This document shows, in pieces, positions 26,665-35,458 of a DNA stretch of 64,000 nt. The stretch spans positions 1,289,773 through 1,353,772 of the forward strand of contig CP013703.1 in NCBI GenBank assembly GCA_001563305.1. Direction: 5' to 3'. The position numbers were made by a program, and so were the translations under genes. The notes under the pieces are model-generated. The model saw only the letters and a program-made list of their open reading frames with translations. It was not told the DNA's origin and did not search any database. The DNA is from a methanogenic archaeon mixed culture ISO4-G1. Its GTDB lineage: Archaea; Thermoplasmatota; Thermoplasmata; Methanomassiliicoccales; Methanomethylophilaceae. Within the stretch, counting starts at the first letter, position 1; every line of letters starts with the position of its first letter.

Positions 26665-28533
26665 GTGGACGAGATTGAACTGGTCACGAGTGTCGCACTA
26701 TTTCTGCTGCTCGCCTCCGTCTGCGCCATCGTCTTCAACAAGGCCAAGCTCCCTCCGCTGATAGGATACCTGATGGCCGGGATCATAATCTCGGATTTCT
26801 GGACACTTAACGAAGCGGGGACCACCGTAGTGGAGACGCTGTCTGACATAGGTCTGATAGTGCTGATGTTCTCGATAGGCATGGAGATCAATCTGAAGAA
26901 GGTGCGTAAACAGGGTATGTTCGCGATCGAGGTCGCGATAATCCAGTTGCCTCTGATGGTCCTCGGCGGGATGTTGGGCGGGATGATGATGGGGTTCGAT
27001 TTCATCCAATGCCTCTGTCTGGGAGGGATAATCTCCGGTTCCAGTACCGCGGTGGTCATGGCTGTGCTGAAATCCCAGAACCGTCTGGACAAGGAACACA
27101 TCGACATGCTCGTCCTGATAACCATCATGGAGGACATAGGACAGGTCATAATCCTCTCGATAATCACCCCTCTGCTGGCAGGGAGCGAACTCGACGCCGG
27201 AGGACTGGCGGCCATGGTCATCAGCATCATGATATTCATGCTGGCCAGCCTGCTCCTCGGGATCAGGTTCATGCCCCGTATCATCAACTGGATATCGGAT
27301 AACGTGTCGCCGGAGATCCTCACGATCACCACTGTCGGCCTGGCATTCGGCATGGCGCTGCTGTCCAGTTACGTGGGGCTGTCGGTGGCCATCGGTGCGT
27401 TCTTGATGGGTATGATGATCGCATCGAGCAGGAAGAGCAAGGATGTGGCCCATGAGATCGAACCCATGAAGGACATATTCATGGCGATGTTCTTCATCTC
27501 GGTCGGGATGGAGATCAGCCTCAATTCGCTGGTCGAGAACATAGCGTTGATACTTTGCATCTACATCCTGTTCGCCGTCCTCAAGACCTCCACCGTGTTC
27601 CTCGGATACTGGATAGGCAACGAGTCCCCCCGCAACGGGTTCATATCCGCCGTTGGTCTGGTCGCGATGGGAGAGTTCGCCTTCATCATCGCGAAGCAGG
27701 CCCTGGACCATCATGTCGTCGACGATGCCTTCTACACCTCCGTGGTTGGGGCCGCATTGGTGTCGATGGTAGTCCTGCCGTTCCTGACTAGGAGCTCGGC
27801 CGAGATCTGGGACAAGGGATACGAGAGATGCCCCGACTGGATCTTCGACCGCCTGAAATCAGTCAACGGTGCCAGGGACCGCTTCTACCAGAGGATGTCG
27901 GAGCTCTCCAGGAGGAACAGGATGGAGGTGTCGTCATCGGTCACCATGTCCTACTTCATGATCCTGTTCATCGTCGTGGTGGAGGTATGCTATGAGCTGT
28001 TCATGCCTGACCTCAGGGCCTGGGGCATAGCGTACTTCGGAGGCACTCCCCTGATATGGAACATCATAATCCTCGTACTGAACATGGCCGTGATCTACTA
28101 TCCGCTGTACAAGGTCATCGCCACGCTGAAGAACATCCTGGAGACCATGCACGAAAAACGCGAAGGTACAAACAGAAGCAAACTGCTGGACAGATTCAGC
28201 GAGACCGATGAGAAGATCACCTCCCTGGCCGTCGGCATAGCGATGCTGATAGTCATACCGAACGACATGGGCATCTGGGAGCACTTCATAGTCCTGTTCC
28301 TTGCCCTGGCGGTGCTGCTCTACTACAACAGGAAGCGCATCGAGAAGAAGGCGGACACCGCATTCCTGAAGGACATAGATACCGCGGAGGACGTCACCCT
28401 CGATGAATTCGAGACGATGATCCGCAGGAAGATGGAGGCAAAGAGCCCCCGCGAGGAACCGGAGAACACCGTCGTTTCCATCATCATAGATAAACGATTG
28501 CGCCCCAGTTTTCTAAGTGAGGGGGTATATTAA
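26665..28533 (+). CDS. CPA2-family cation/proton antiporter (KefB/NapA type)
   Basis: 622 residues, starting at GTG 26665 with GGGAGGG just upstream (the ATG at 26660 is out of frame). About 12 N-terminal membrane helices make the antiporter core, with PPLIGYLMAGIIISD, GLIVLMFSIGMEINLKKVR, SGSSTAVVMAVL, and VLITIMEDIGQVIIL carrying the acidic pair region. A second hydrophobic part (about residues 425-500 and 530-560) with charged cytoplasmic loops follows. No RCK/TrkA domain is seen, which separates it from KefC-like K+ efflux systems. It probably exchanges Na+ or K+ for H+. The tail is charged. TAA stop. Confidence 0.85.
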   Translation: MDEIELVTSVALFLLLASVCAIVFNKAKLPPLIGYLMAGIIISDFWTLNEAGTTVVETLSDIGLIVLMFSIGMEINLKKVRKQGMFAIEVAIIQLPLMVLGGMLGGMMMGFDFIQCLCLGGIISGSSTAVVMAVLKSQNRLDKEHIDMLVLITIMEDIGQVIILSIITPLLAGSELDAGGLAAMVISIMIFMLASLLLGIRFMPRIINWISDNVSPEILTITTVGLAFGMALLSSYVGLSVAIGAFLMGMMIASSRKSKDVAHEIEPMKDIFMAMFFISVGMEISLNSLVENIALILCIYILFAVLKTSTVFLGYWIGNESPRNGFISAVGLVAMGEFAFIIAKQALDHHVVDDAFYTSVVGAALVSMVVLPFLTRSSAEIWDKGYERCPDWIFDRLKSVNGARDRFYQRMSELSRRNRMEVSSSVTMSYFMILFIVVVEVCYELFMPDLRAWGIAYFGGTPLIWNIIILVLNMAVIYYPLYKVIATLKNILETMHEKREGTNRSKLLDRFSETDEKITSLAVGIAMLIVIPNDMGIWEHFIVLFLALAVLLYYNRKRIEKKADTAFLKDIDTAEDVTLDEFETMIRRKMEAKSPREEPENTVVSIIIDKRLRPSFLSEGVY

Positions 28534-28570
28534 GGGTATATAATGTCTTAATATAGGGTCGACCGAGGGA

Positions 28571-28580
28571 TAAGTTTAAG
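28571..28580 (+). promoter_or_regulatory. TATA box of the diaminobutyrate operon
   Basis: TAAGTTTAAG is centred about 29 nt before the ATG at 28605, giving a nearly leaderless mRNA. A second TATA-like tract (GGGTATATAATG, 28534-28545) lies 35 nt upstream. Confidence 0.5.
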
Positions 28581-28604
28581 TTGTAGGGTACATGCCCCCC
28601 TTTA

Positions 28605-29954
28605 ATGAACCAAAAAACGAACCAATACTACATCGACCATCAGGGTGTTTTTGAGTCCTCAGCCAGAAGCTACCCCCGCAAGTTCCCGTTTGCGATAGTC
28701 AAGGGCAAGGGTACTTGGGTGGAAGACGTGGAAGGTAATCGTTACCTGGATTTCCTCAACGGTGCCGGATCACTCGCGTTGGGACACAACCACCCCGAGG
28801 TCAGCCAGGCCATGATCGAACTCATCCAGTCTGATGCAACGCTTCACACATTGGACCTCATGACCCCCAGGAAGGAGGAGTTCGTGGAGACCCTGTTCTC
28901 CATCATCCCTCAGGAGCTCGCCGCCAAGGCCAAGGTGCAGTTCTGTTCCCCGTCGGGGACCGATGCCACCGAGGCCGCGATCAAGCTGTGCAAGACCGCC
29001 ACCGGAAGGGGAACGGTCATCGCATTCTCCGGAGGATATCATGGAATGGGACACGGAGCAATGGCCCTCACAGGCAACCTAAATGCCAAGAACAGGGTCC
29101 AGAACATCATGCCCGGTGTCCAGTTCATGCCCTACCCCTACTCCTACCGCTGCCCCATGGGACTCGGAGGGGAGGCCGGCACCAAGGCCTGCATCGCATA
29201 TCTGGAGCGTTTCCTCAAGGACCCCGAGAGCGGTTTCACCAAACCCGCGGCGGTCATCCTCGAGCCCATCCAGGGAGAGGGAGGGGTCGTCCCCGCACCC
29301 GCGGAGTTCCTCCAGGCCGTGCGCAGGATCACGAAAGAGCTCGACATCCCCATGATCTGCGATGAGATCCAGAGCGGAATGGGCCGTACAGGTAAGATGT
29401 TCGCGTTCGAACATGCGGGAATCGTTCCCGATGTCATTCTCATATCCAAGGCTGTCGGAGGCGGACAGCCCATGTCCGTCGTCGTATACGACAAGAAGCT
29501 GGACGCATGGACCGCTGGCGCGCACGCGGGAACCTTCCGCGGCAACCAGCTGGCCATGGTCGCGGGTACCATCGTCATGAAGAAGATCAGGGAGCCCGAG
29601 TTCCTGGCCGAGGTCACACGCAAGGGGGACTACCTGAAATCCAAGCTCCTGAAGCTCCAGAAGGAGGTCCACATCATCGGTGACGTCCGCGGAATCGGAC
29701 TCATGCTGGGAATCGAGTTCATCGACCCCAACGGACCCAAGGATATCATGGGCGTACCGGAACCCTGCGGCGAGATCGCGGCACGCATCCAGCGCCTCTG
29801 CTTCGAGAACAAGCTGATCATGGAGAAAGGAGGCCGCAACGGCTCCGTCATGAGATGCCTGTGCCCCCTCAACATCAAAGACGATGAGATCGACCAGGCC
29901 TTCGCGATCTTCGAGAAGGCCGTCAAAGAGGTCGAAGCGGATGTCGTCCACTGA
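28605..29954 (+). CDS. dat: L-2,4-diaminobutyrate:2-oxoglutarate aminotransferase
   Basis: 449 residues. A class III PLP enzyme that would make L-2,4-diaminobutyrate from aspartate semialdehyde and glutamate. FSGGYHGMGHGAMALTG, VILEPIQGEGGVVPAPAEF, CDEIQSGMGRTGKMFAFEH and the PLP-lysine motif ISKAVGGGQPMSVVVYD are clear. The N-terminal SSARSYPRKFP and GTFRGNQLAMVAGT match the diaminobutyrate rather than the ornithine/GABA branch. The downstream decarboxylase overlaps by 14 nt, which supports this substrate. Related class III enzymes cannot be excluded from sequence alone. Confidence 0.88.
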   Translation: MNQKTNQYYIDHQGVFESSARSYPRKFPFAIVKGKGTWVEDVEGNRYLDFLNGAGSLALGHNHPEVSQAMIELIQSDATLHTLDLMTPRKEEFVETLFSIIPQELAAKAKVQFCSPSGTDATEAAIKLCKTATGRGTVIAFSGGYHGMGHGAMALTGNLNAKNRVQNIMPGVQFMPYPYSYRCPMGLGGEAGTKACIAYLERFLKDPESGFTKPAAVILEPIQGEGGVVPAPAEFLQAVRRITKELDIPMICDEIQSGMGRTGKMFAFEHAGIVPDVILISKAVGGGQPMSVVVYDKKLDAWTAGAHAGTFRGNQLAMVAGTIVMKKIREPEFLAEVTRKGDYLKSKLLKLQKEVHIIGDVRGIGLMLGIEFIDPNGPKDIMGVPEPCGEIAARIQRLCFENKLIMEKGGRNGSVMRCLCPLNIKDDEIDQAFAIFEKAVKEVEADVVH

Positions 29955-31389
29955 TCCGGTGCTCCTGTCCGACGACAAGACCGTCCAGGAGACGTTCTCC
30001 AGGATGATAGACGAGACCCTCCAGGCCGTATTCGGTTCGTTCTCGGACGACAGCGCGTTCTCCGGGATCGACCCCTACGAACTCAGGGAGAAGATCGGAT
30101 CCCTCGGATTCCTTCCCGAGAACGGGAAAGGGTTCGAGGAGGTCCTGGAAGCCACCAAGAGGGACATCCTCCCCCACATGCTCCGCACATGGTCCACCAA
30201 ATACATGCCGCACCTGCACTCGCCGGTGCTCACCGAGTCAATCTGCTCGGAACTGATCATATCGTGCTTCAACGACAGCATGGACAGCTGGGACCAGGGT
30301 CCAGCGGCCACCGAGCTGGAGGAGAGCATGGTCCACGGACTGTGCGGACTGTTCGGGCTCCCGAAGGACACATCCGACGGATGCTTCACCTCCGGAGGTT
30401 CTCAATCGAACATCTCCGCGATCATCGCGGCCCGCGACTGGTACTGCAAGGAGAAGTTCAACTGGGATGTGAAGATGAATGGTCTTCCCCCGGAATACAC
30501 CAAGCTCCGCGTCTACACGTCGGAGATATCGCATTTCTCGATGGACAAGGCGAGCCACATACTCGGTATGGGCTACGCCGCGGTCCGCAAGATCCCCGTC
30601 GATTCCAGATGCAGGATCGACCTCAAGGCCTTCGAGAGAATGGTCGAGGAGGACGTCAAGGCGGGACTGTACCCGTACTGCGCCGTGGCCACCTTCGGTA
30701 CCACCGACTTCGGATCTATAGACGACGCGGAAGGCATGAGGAAGGTCTGCGACCGCTACGGCATGCACCTCCACGGAGATGCCGCCTACGGGTCTGGGCT
30801 GATCATGAGTGCCAGATACAAGGATAGGATCGCAGCGGTCTCGCTCTGCGATTCCATCACCGTCGACTTCCACAAGATGTTCCTGCTCCCGATCTCCTGT
30901 TCCGCGATACTCGTCAGGGATGCGAAGAGGCTCAAGTGCTTCGAGCTCCACGCCGACTACCTCAACCGCGAGGAGGACGAGGAGGACGGTTACATCAACC
31001 TCGTCGGGAAGTCCATGCAGACCACCCGCCGCTTCGATGCGCTGAAGGTCTTCATGGCGTTCCAGACCAGGGGAGCGGACGGATTCGGAAGGATCATCGA
31101 CACGGCAGTCGGCAACGCCACATACTTCTACGGTAGGATCTCCAAGGACCCGGCGTTCTACGCACCCGTAGAGCCCGAGCTGTCGTCCGTGGTCTTCGCC
31201 CTTGAGGGCGGAGACGAGCTGAACAAGAAGGTCAGGCGCCATCTGCTCAGCAACGGTACGGTGATCGGACAGACGGTCATGGACGGCCGCGTCATGCTGA
31301 AGTTCACGCTCTTGAACCCCAACCTGACCCACGAGCAGATCGATGCCGTCATCGCCGACATCAAGGGTGCTGGTTCTAAGCTCGCTTGA
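29941..31389 (+). CDS. ddc: L-2,4-diaminobutyrate decarboxylase (group II PLP)
   Basis: 482 residues from the ATG at 29941. It converts diaminobutyrate to 1,3-diaminopropane. It is a group II decarboxylase with FTSGGSQSNISAIIAARD (PLP phosphate), VATFGTTDFGSIDD, LHGDAAYGSGLIMS and the PLP lysine in SITVDFHKMFLLPISCSA. The HMPHLHSPVLTESI-like sequence in the N-terminal part is typical of this branch. It overlaps the aminotransferase by 14 nt. The pair is known from bacteria such as Acinetobacter and Vibrio, and is unexpected in a methanogen. Archaeal MfnA (tyrosine decarboxylase) is shorter and less similar. Confidence 0.87.
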   Translation: MSSTDPVLLSDDKTVQETFSRMIDETLQAVFGSFSDDSAFSGIDPYELREKIGSLGFLPENGKGFEEVLEATKRDILPHMLRTWSTKYMPHLHSPVLTESICSELIISCFNDSMDSWDQGPAATELEESMVHGLCGLFGLPKDTSDGCFTSGGSQSNISAIIAARDWYCKEKFNWDVKMNGLPPEYTKLRVYTSEISHFSMDKASHILGMGYAAVRKIPVDSRCRIDLKAFERMVEEDVKAGLYPYCAVATFGTTDFGSIDDAEGMRKVCDRYGMHLHGDAAYGSGLIMSARYKDRIAAVSLCDSITVDFHKMFLLPISCSAILVRDAKRLKCFELHADYLNREEDEEDGYINLVGKSMQTTRRFDALKVFMAFQTRGADGFGRIIDTAVGNATYFYGRISKDPAFYAPVEPELSSVVFALEGGDELNKKVRRHLLSNGTVIGQTVMDGRVMLKFTLLNPNLTHEQIDAVIADIKGAGSKLA

Positions 31390-31432
31390 AGCTCGGTCAA
31401 CGATTAAGTACCGACCGTTTGATTACGGTCGC

Positions 31433-32077
31433 ATGAAGTTCCTATTGATCACGGACCTGCATCAGCACGGCTCCGCAATGGATTGGATCAACAAAGAGAT
31501 CGAGGAGAACAAGGTCGACTTCGTCCTGCACCTGGGCGACGTCACCGACATGGGTACGTCCGAGGACGCCGTTAAGCTGCTGTCCCAGATCAAGTCCAAA
31601 GTGTACGTCATCCCTGGTAACTGCGACCCCAGGGACATGCCCGGTAAGATCGGGGATGTCGCGGTCGACATGCACGGGAAGAAGGTCGTCATCGACGGCC
31701 ACGACATCGTCGGAATGGGCGGGAGCAACAAGAGCCCGTTCGGGACCCCGTTCGAGCTCGAGGACGACGAGTACTACGACACGCTGAAACAGATCTCGTC
31801 CGAGGGCATGATCCTCATGACCCACGCGCCATCCTACGGCATATTCGACGAGATCCCCGGCGGCATCCATGTGGGATGTCCCGCAATCAAGAGGATCGTC
31901 GACGAGTTCCATCCCATCTTGGCCATGTCCGGACACATCCACGAGGCCATCGGATGCAAGGTCATCGACGGCACCACGTTCATCAATCCCGGCCCGGCCA
32001 AGGACGGTTACAGCGCCGTAATCACCGTGAACGGGAAGGATGTCGACGTGAAGATGCTCCACCACAAGGGCATCTGA
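31433..32077 (+). CDS. Calcineurin-like metallophosphoesterase (YfcE/MJ0912-like)
   Basis: 214 residues from the ATG at 31433, 27 nt after a TATA-like GATTAAGTA (31402-31410). Upstream frame extension would overlap ddc. The metal-binding motifs are TDLHQHG, LHLGDVTD, PGNCDPRD, MTHAPSYG and SGHIHEA, ending with FINPGPAKDGYSAV. The DxH of the usual family is intact. The substrate is unknown. It is convergent with the transglutaminase gene. Confidence 0.88.
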   Translation: MKFLLITDLHQHGSAMDWINKEIEENKVDFVLHLGDVTDMGTSEDAVKLLSQIKSKVYVIPGNCDPRDMPGKIGDVAVDMHGKKVVIDGHDIVGMGGSNKSPFGTPFELEDDEYYDTLKQISSEGMILMTHAPSYGIFDEIPGGIHVGCPAIKRIVDEFHPILAMSGHIHEAIGCKVIDGTTFINPGPAKDGYSAVITVNGKDVDVKMLHHKGI

Positions 32078-32097
32078 GAATTCTGAAACGACAAAGA

Positions 32098-32117
32098 GGG
32101 CCGGATCGCTCCGGCCC
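32098..32117. terminator. Bidirectional terminator hairpin
   Basis: GGGCCGGA-TCGC-TCCGGCCC forms a perfect 8-bp stem with GTTTATT following on the plus strand. It sits in the 50-bp gap between two converging genes. Confidence 0.6.
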
Positions 32118-32127
32118 GTTTATTCCA

Positions 32128-34503
32128 TCACTGTCTGGATCTCATCTCCCTCTTCTTCCTGCCGTGGCGCCTGATGGCGACGACGATCAGCAGAATGAGG
32201 ATGATGGCCGCGATAAAGATGATCACCGACACGCCCTTGATGGGCGTGCTTCCGACTGCGAATGCCTGATCGTCCGATGACACCGGGATCATGACATAAT
32301 CGTCCTGGAAGTGGCTGCCGGTCACCGGCATGTACGGCTTCTCCGCATCCCATCCGAAGATCAGCATCTTGACGATGTCCAGACTGCCGGGCGTGAACGG
32401 TACGCCCAACTCGGGCTCGAATCCCCTTCCGATGCTCAGGAACTCTATGTACGAATAAGTCTCCGCGATCTTCAGGGAATAGACGTCGTTCGACAATGCT
32501 ACCGGTCCGATGCCGACCTTGTCCGAACGCTTCGAGACCACGAACTTGACGATGTCCAGCGATTTGGATCTCATGTAATCCAGGAGCATCTCCCCATCCG
32601 TCGAGTCGAGTCCGACCATGTAGCCGTACGTCCTCATCTTGAGGAAACCGCTCCCCATCCCCTGGGTCCTGTCCATCAGGTCCTCGATGACCTCGATGCC
32701 GACGGTGGCCACGAACGAGTCCCCGACGACCGAGGCATCCACGTCGATGGTGACCAGAGGATTCGTCCCGGGACGGATGTAGTAATCCGTGTGGGATGTC
32801 TCTGGCACAACGCTGTTGTTGTTGATTATGGATGCGGGGTGGCCCTCCTGGGACATGTCGAGTACGTGGGACTGTGCGAACGTCCTGTCCTTATAGACGC
32901 TGTCCAGACCGACCAGGAAGTAGTTGTAGCGGACCTCCCCGGTACCGATGCCTCCGATGATGACGGGATCGTCCCAGGTGACGTCCATATTGTACCACTT
33001 GCCGTCGTTCATGTGGATCAGGTTCCACATGTGCCCTTCCGATCCTGTATCGTTGATCCCTGTCCCCCTGACGCAGATCGCCTCGATGCCGTTCATGGCA
33101 CAGAGGTACTGCATCGAACGGGCGTATCCCTCGCAGACGCACTGCTTGTTGACCAGTGCACCGTAGATGTTCCTGCAGTCCTTGGTCTCCAGATAGGAGA
33201 GGTTCTTCACGAGAAAATCGTGGATGACCTTGACCTTGTCGTAGGTGTATCCGCACTTCGCCAGCTCCTTGTTCAGGGGCTTCATGGCATCCAATATCAT
33301 GGAGCACATGTTCTCGTACTGGCTCTTCGTGATCGAATATGTGACCTTGTACTGTCCTCCGGAGGCATCGCTCATTACGATGTGGGCCTCGTTCAGCTGG
33401 AACAGGTCCTGCCTCTCCAGCCTTATTGCTGAGACCGCATCGTTCATGACCTCGAAGTCCGTGGTGCCCGAGGGGATGACCTCGTCGAACTTGATCGCGC
33501 CCGCCACCAGGCTGTCGTAGGCCTTCTTCCCGGCCGCGGTGAGCTTGTCATAATAATAATGGGGAGCGTCGCTGTAATCCGGAAGGGTGTCCTGTCCTGT
33601 TGTGGATGAGTACTTGCTCTTCTCGATCTCGGGGACCCCGTACTTGGCGGAGATGTTGTCGATCTGGTGGCTCACACAGAACTTCTTCCCTCCTATGACC
33701 GTGTCGGATCCCACCAGGGTGTAGTCCGTCCTGGGTACGAGTATGGGGACGGTGGAGTCGGGGTCGTTCCATGTCGCATCCATCGCGTACCATCTGGAGC
33801 CCATCTGTACATAGTTCCACATATGTCCCGTCATGTCTGACGGGTCGGAACCCGCATTTCCCACGACGCATATGCAAGGGATGCCTAGGTAGTCGCAGAA
33901 GTACTTGAACGCCAAGGCGTATCCCTCGCAGACCGCCTTGCCGTTGATGAACACCCCCCTGATGTCGTGGGCGTATCTGTGTCCTTCGCTGTCCGCCGCT
34001 GCCTCGTCGTCGTACACCACGTTGTAGAACAGATATTCGTTGATGTCGTCCACGGATGCCTTCCTGGACAGATTGCTGATGTACGAGACCGCATCCGCGA
34101 ACTCGGAATCTATCGTGTTCTTCACCGACCTGTAATCGGCCTGTGAGAGCTCGTAGCTGGGCTTCAGGATCCCCGTGCCGGTGTTGTAGGTGTACGTTTT
34201 TCCCAAGTAGAACAACTCGGGATGGTCGTATCTGATGGAGGCGAGCACATCGGCCACATACTCCTTCAGGATGTCTCCCGTGACGCCGGTATCGATCTCC
34301 TTCTCGAATCCCAATATGGAGGCGTACGCCGTCCTGTACACGGCCTGCTCCTTGTCGGGGAGCGCGTTGTAGTAGTAATCGTCCGAGAAGTCGATGACGG
34401 ACGCGTCCTGTTCCTCGGAGAGCATGACGACGGCCGCAGAGGCCGTCGCGAACAGGGAAAGGATCACGACCGCTGTCAACACCGGACCTTTCTGGAAACT
34501 CAT
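32128..34503 (-). CDS. Surface protein with two transglutaminase-like domains
   Basis: 791 residues. It has a signal sequence (VLTAVVILSLFATASAAVV), a large extracellular part and a C-terminal membrane anchor (about residues 752-773, VIIFIAAIILILLIVV) followed by a basic tail. Two transglutaminase-core modules each keep the Cys-His-Asp triad: C192, H227 and D242, and C457, H491 and D507, in the contexts VCEGYA, GHMWN and MDATW/MDVTW. Each is preceded by its own helical region (YYYNALPDKEQAVY and YYYDKLTAAGKKAY), so this is an internal duplication. A protease, peptidase or crosslinking role at the cell surface is plausible. A TATA-like CCTATTTATTC about 27 nt upstream suggests a leaderless mRNA. 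Confidence 0.88.
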   Translation of the reverse strand: MSFQKGPVLTAVVILSLFATASAAVVMLSEEQDASVIDFSDDYYYNALPDKEQAVYRTAYASILGFEKEIDTGVTGDILKEYVADVLASIRYDHPELFYLGKTYTYNTGTGILKPSYELSQADYRSVKNTIDSEFADAVSYISNLSRKASVDDINEYLFYNVVYDDEAAADSEGHRYAHDIRGVFINGKAVCEGYALAFKYFCDYLGIPCICVVGNAGSDPSDMTGHMWNYVQMGSRWYAMDATWNDPDSTVPILVPRTDYTLVGSDTVIGGKKFCVSHQIDNISAKYGVPEIEKSKYSSTTGQDTLPDYSDAPHYYYDKLTAAGKKAYDSLVAGAIKFDEVIPSGTTDFEVMNDAVSAIRLERQDLFQLNEAHIVMSDASGGQYKVTYSITKSQYENMCSMILDAMKPLNKELAKCGYTYDKVKVIHDFLVKNLSYLETKDCRNIYGALVNKQCVCEGYARSMQYLCAMNGIEAICVRGTGINDTGSEGHMWNLIHMNDGKWYNMDVTWDDPVIIGGIGTGEVRYNYFLVGLDSVYKDRTFAQSHVLDMSQEGHPASIINNNSVVPETSHTDYYIRPGTNPLVTIDVDASVVGDSFVATVGIEVIEDLMDRTQGMGSGFLKMRTYGYMVGLDSTDGEMLLDYMRSKSLDIVKFVVSKRSDKVGIGPVALSNDVYSLKIAETYSYIEFLSIGRGFEPELGVPFTPGSLDIVKMLIFGWDAEKPYMPVTGSHFQDDYVMIPVSSDDQAFAVGSTPIKGVSVIIFIAAIILILLIVVAIRRHGRKKREMRSRQ

Positions 34504-34597
34504 GCGTGCTGGATGTAATGACCGAATAAATAGGGAACGACCCTTTTAGACACATTCCCATCCCTACTTTTTTAGGCGGATTCCCCTCTCTTTGTCT

Positions 34598-34611
34598 CCC
34601 TATTAATAGGG
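34598..34611. promoter_or_regulatory. Palindrome upstream of the eS8 promoter
   Basis: CCCTATTAATAGGG is a perfect 14-bp palindrome 23 bp before the eS8 TATA box (TTTAAATA, 34634-34641). Its position just upstream of BRE/TATA suits an activator or regulator site. Function is not shown. Confidence 0.35.
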
Positions 34612-34670
34612 TGTGCCCCTAAAATGGACAATCTTTAAATAGAGCACCATAATTAAAGGGCTCGATTACT

Positions 34671-35051
34671 ATGGCACTTTGGCAGGGTAAATCCAACAGG
34701 AAGCCCACTGGCGGCAGATACGTCCCCAGTCAGGGAAAGAGAAAGTTTGAGATCAGCAGAGAGAAGCACTTCACCAAGATCGGTGCGACGAATCTCAAGC
34801 AGTATCGCGGAATGGGCGGAAGTGTCAAGATTGGTATGCTCAGCACAGAGTACGCAAATGTCATGGACAAGAAGACCAACAAGGTCACAAAGGCAAAGAT
34901 TCTGACGGTTAAGTCGAATCCCTCGGATCCCAACTACGTTCAGCGTAACATCATGAACAAGGGAGCCACCATCTCCACAGAGATCGGAGATGCCATCATC
35001 ACATCCAGGCCTGGCCAGGATGGAGCAATTAACGCAGTGCTCATCGAGTAA
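34671..35051 (+). CDS. rps8e: Ribosomal protein eS8
   Basis: 126 residues of the short archaeal eS8: WQGKSNRKPTGGRY at the N-terminus, FEISREKHFTKIG and the C-terminal GAIITTSRPGQDG-like sequence (GDAIITSRPGQDGAINAVLIE). The TATA box at 34634-34641 predicts initiation about 8 nt before the ATG. TAA stop. An SRP19 gene follows after about 100 bp with its own promoter. Confidence 0.95.
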   Translation: MALWQGKSNRKPTGGRYVPSQGKRKFEISREKHFTKIGATNLKQYRGMGGSVKIGMLSTEYANVMDKKTNKVTKAKILTVKSNPSDPNYVQRNIMNKGATISTEIGDAIITSRPGQDGAINAVLIE

Positions 35052-35154
35052 TCACATTGACACAAACCTCTTACCTCACCCTAAAGGGTGAGTCCACTAT
35101 CTTTTCTGAATTCCAAGGGATAATCCTTATTACTACTTCCTCGATGCATCATCC

Positions 35155-35454
35155 ATGACATACGATCCGGATGTTGCGATTACACTGTGGCCAGAGTACT
35201 TCGACGCGAATCTGACCAGGGCCCAGGGCAGGAGACTGCCGAAGGAGCTTTGCGTACCCAACCCGAATCTCGACTTCATAGCGAAGGGCGCGATGATCCT
35301 CGACCTCGAATACGAGATCCTCGAGGACATGTCATACCCCAAATTCCCCCGCGAGAAGCACGGATGCGTCCGCGTGGAGAGGAGAGGAGACATGACCAAG
35401 ACCGAGCTGCTTCCCAAGATCGCAGAGGTCCTTGTCAAGAATCAGAGCAGGTGA
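35155..35454 (+). CDS. srp19: Signal recognition particle protein SRP19
   Basis: 99 residues. SRP19 binds the tips of helices 6 and 8 of 7S RNA and helps SRP54 bind. ITLWPEYFDANLTRAQGRRLPKE and CVRVERRGDMTKTELLPKIA are the family signatures. A TATA-like CTTATTAC lies about 25 nt upstream, so it is probably leaderless. The last codons overlap the SD of the next gene (AGGTGA). Confidence 0.93.
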   Translation: MTYDPDVAITLWPEYFDANLTRAQGRRLPKELCVPNPNLDFIAKGAMILDLEYEILEDMSYPKFPREKHGCVRVERRGDMTKTELLPKIAEVLVKNQSR

Positions 35455-35458
35455 GCAG

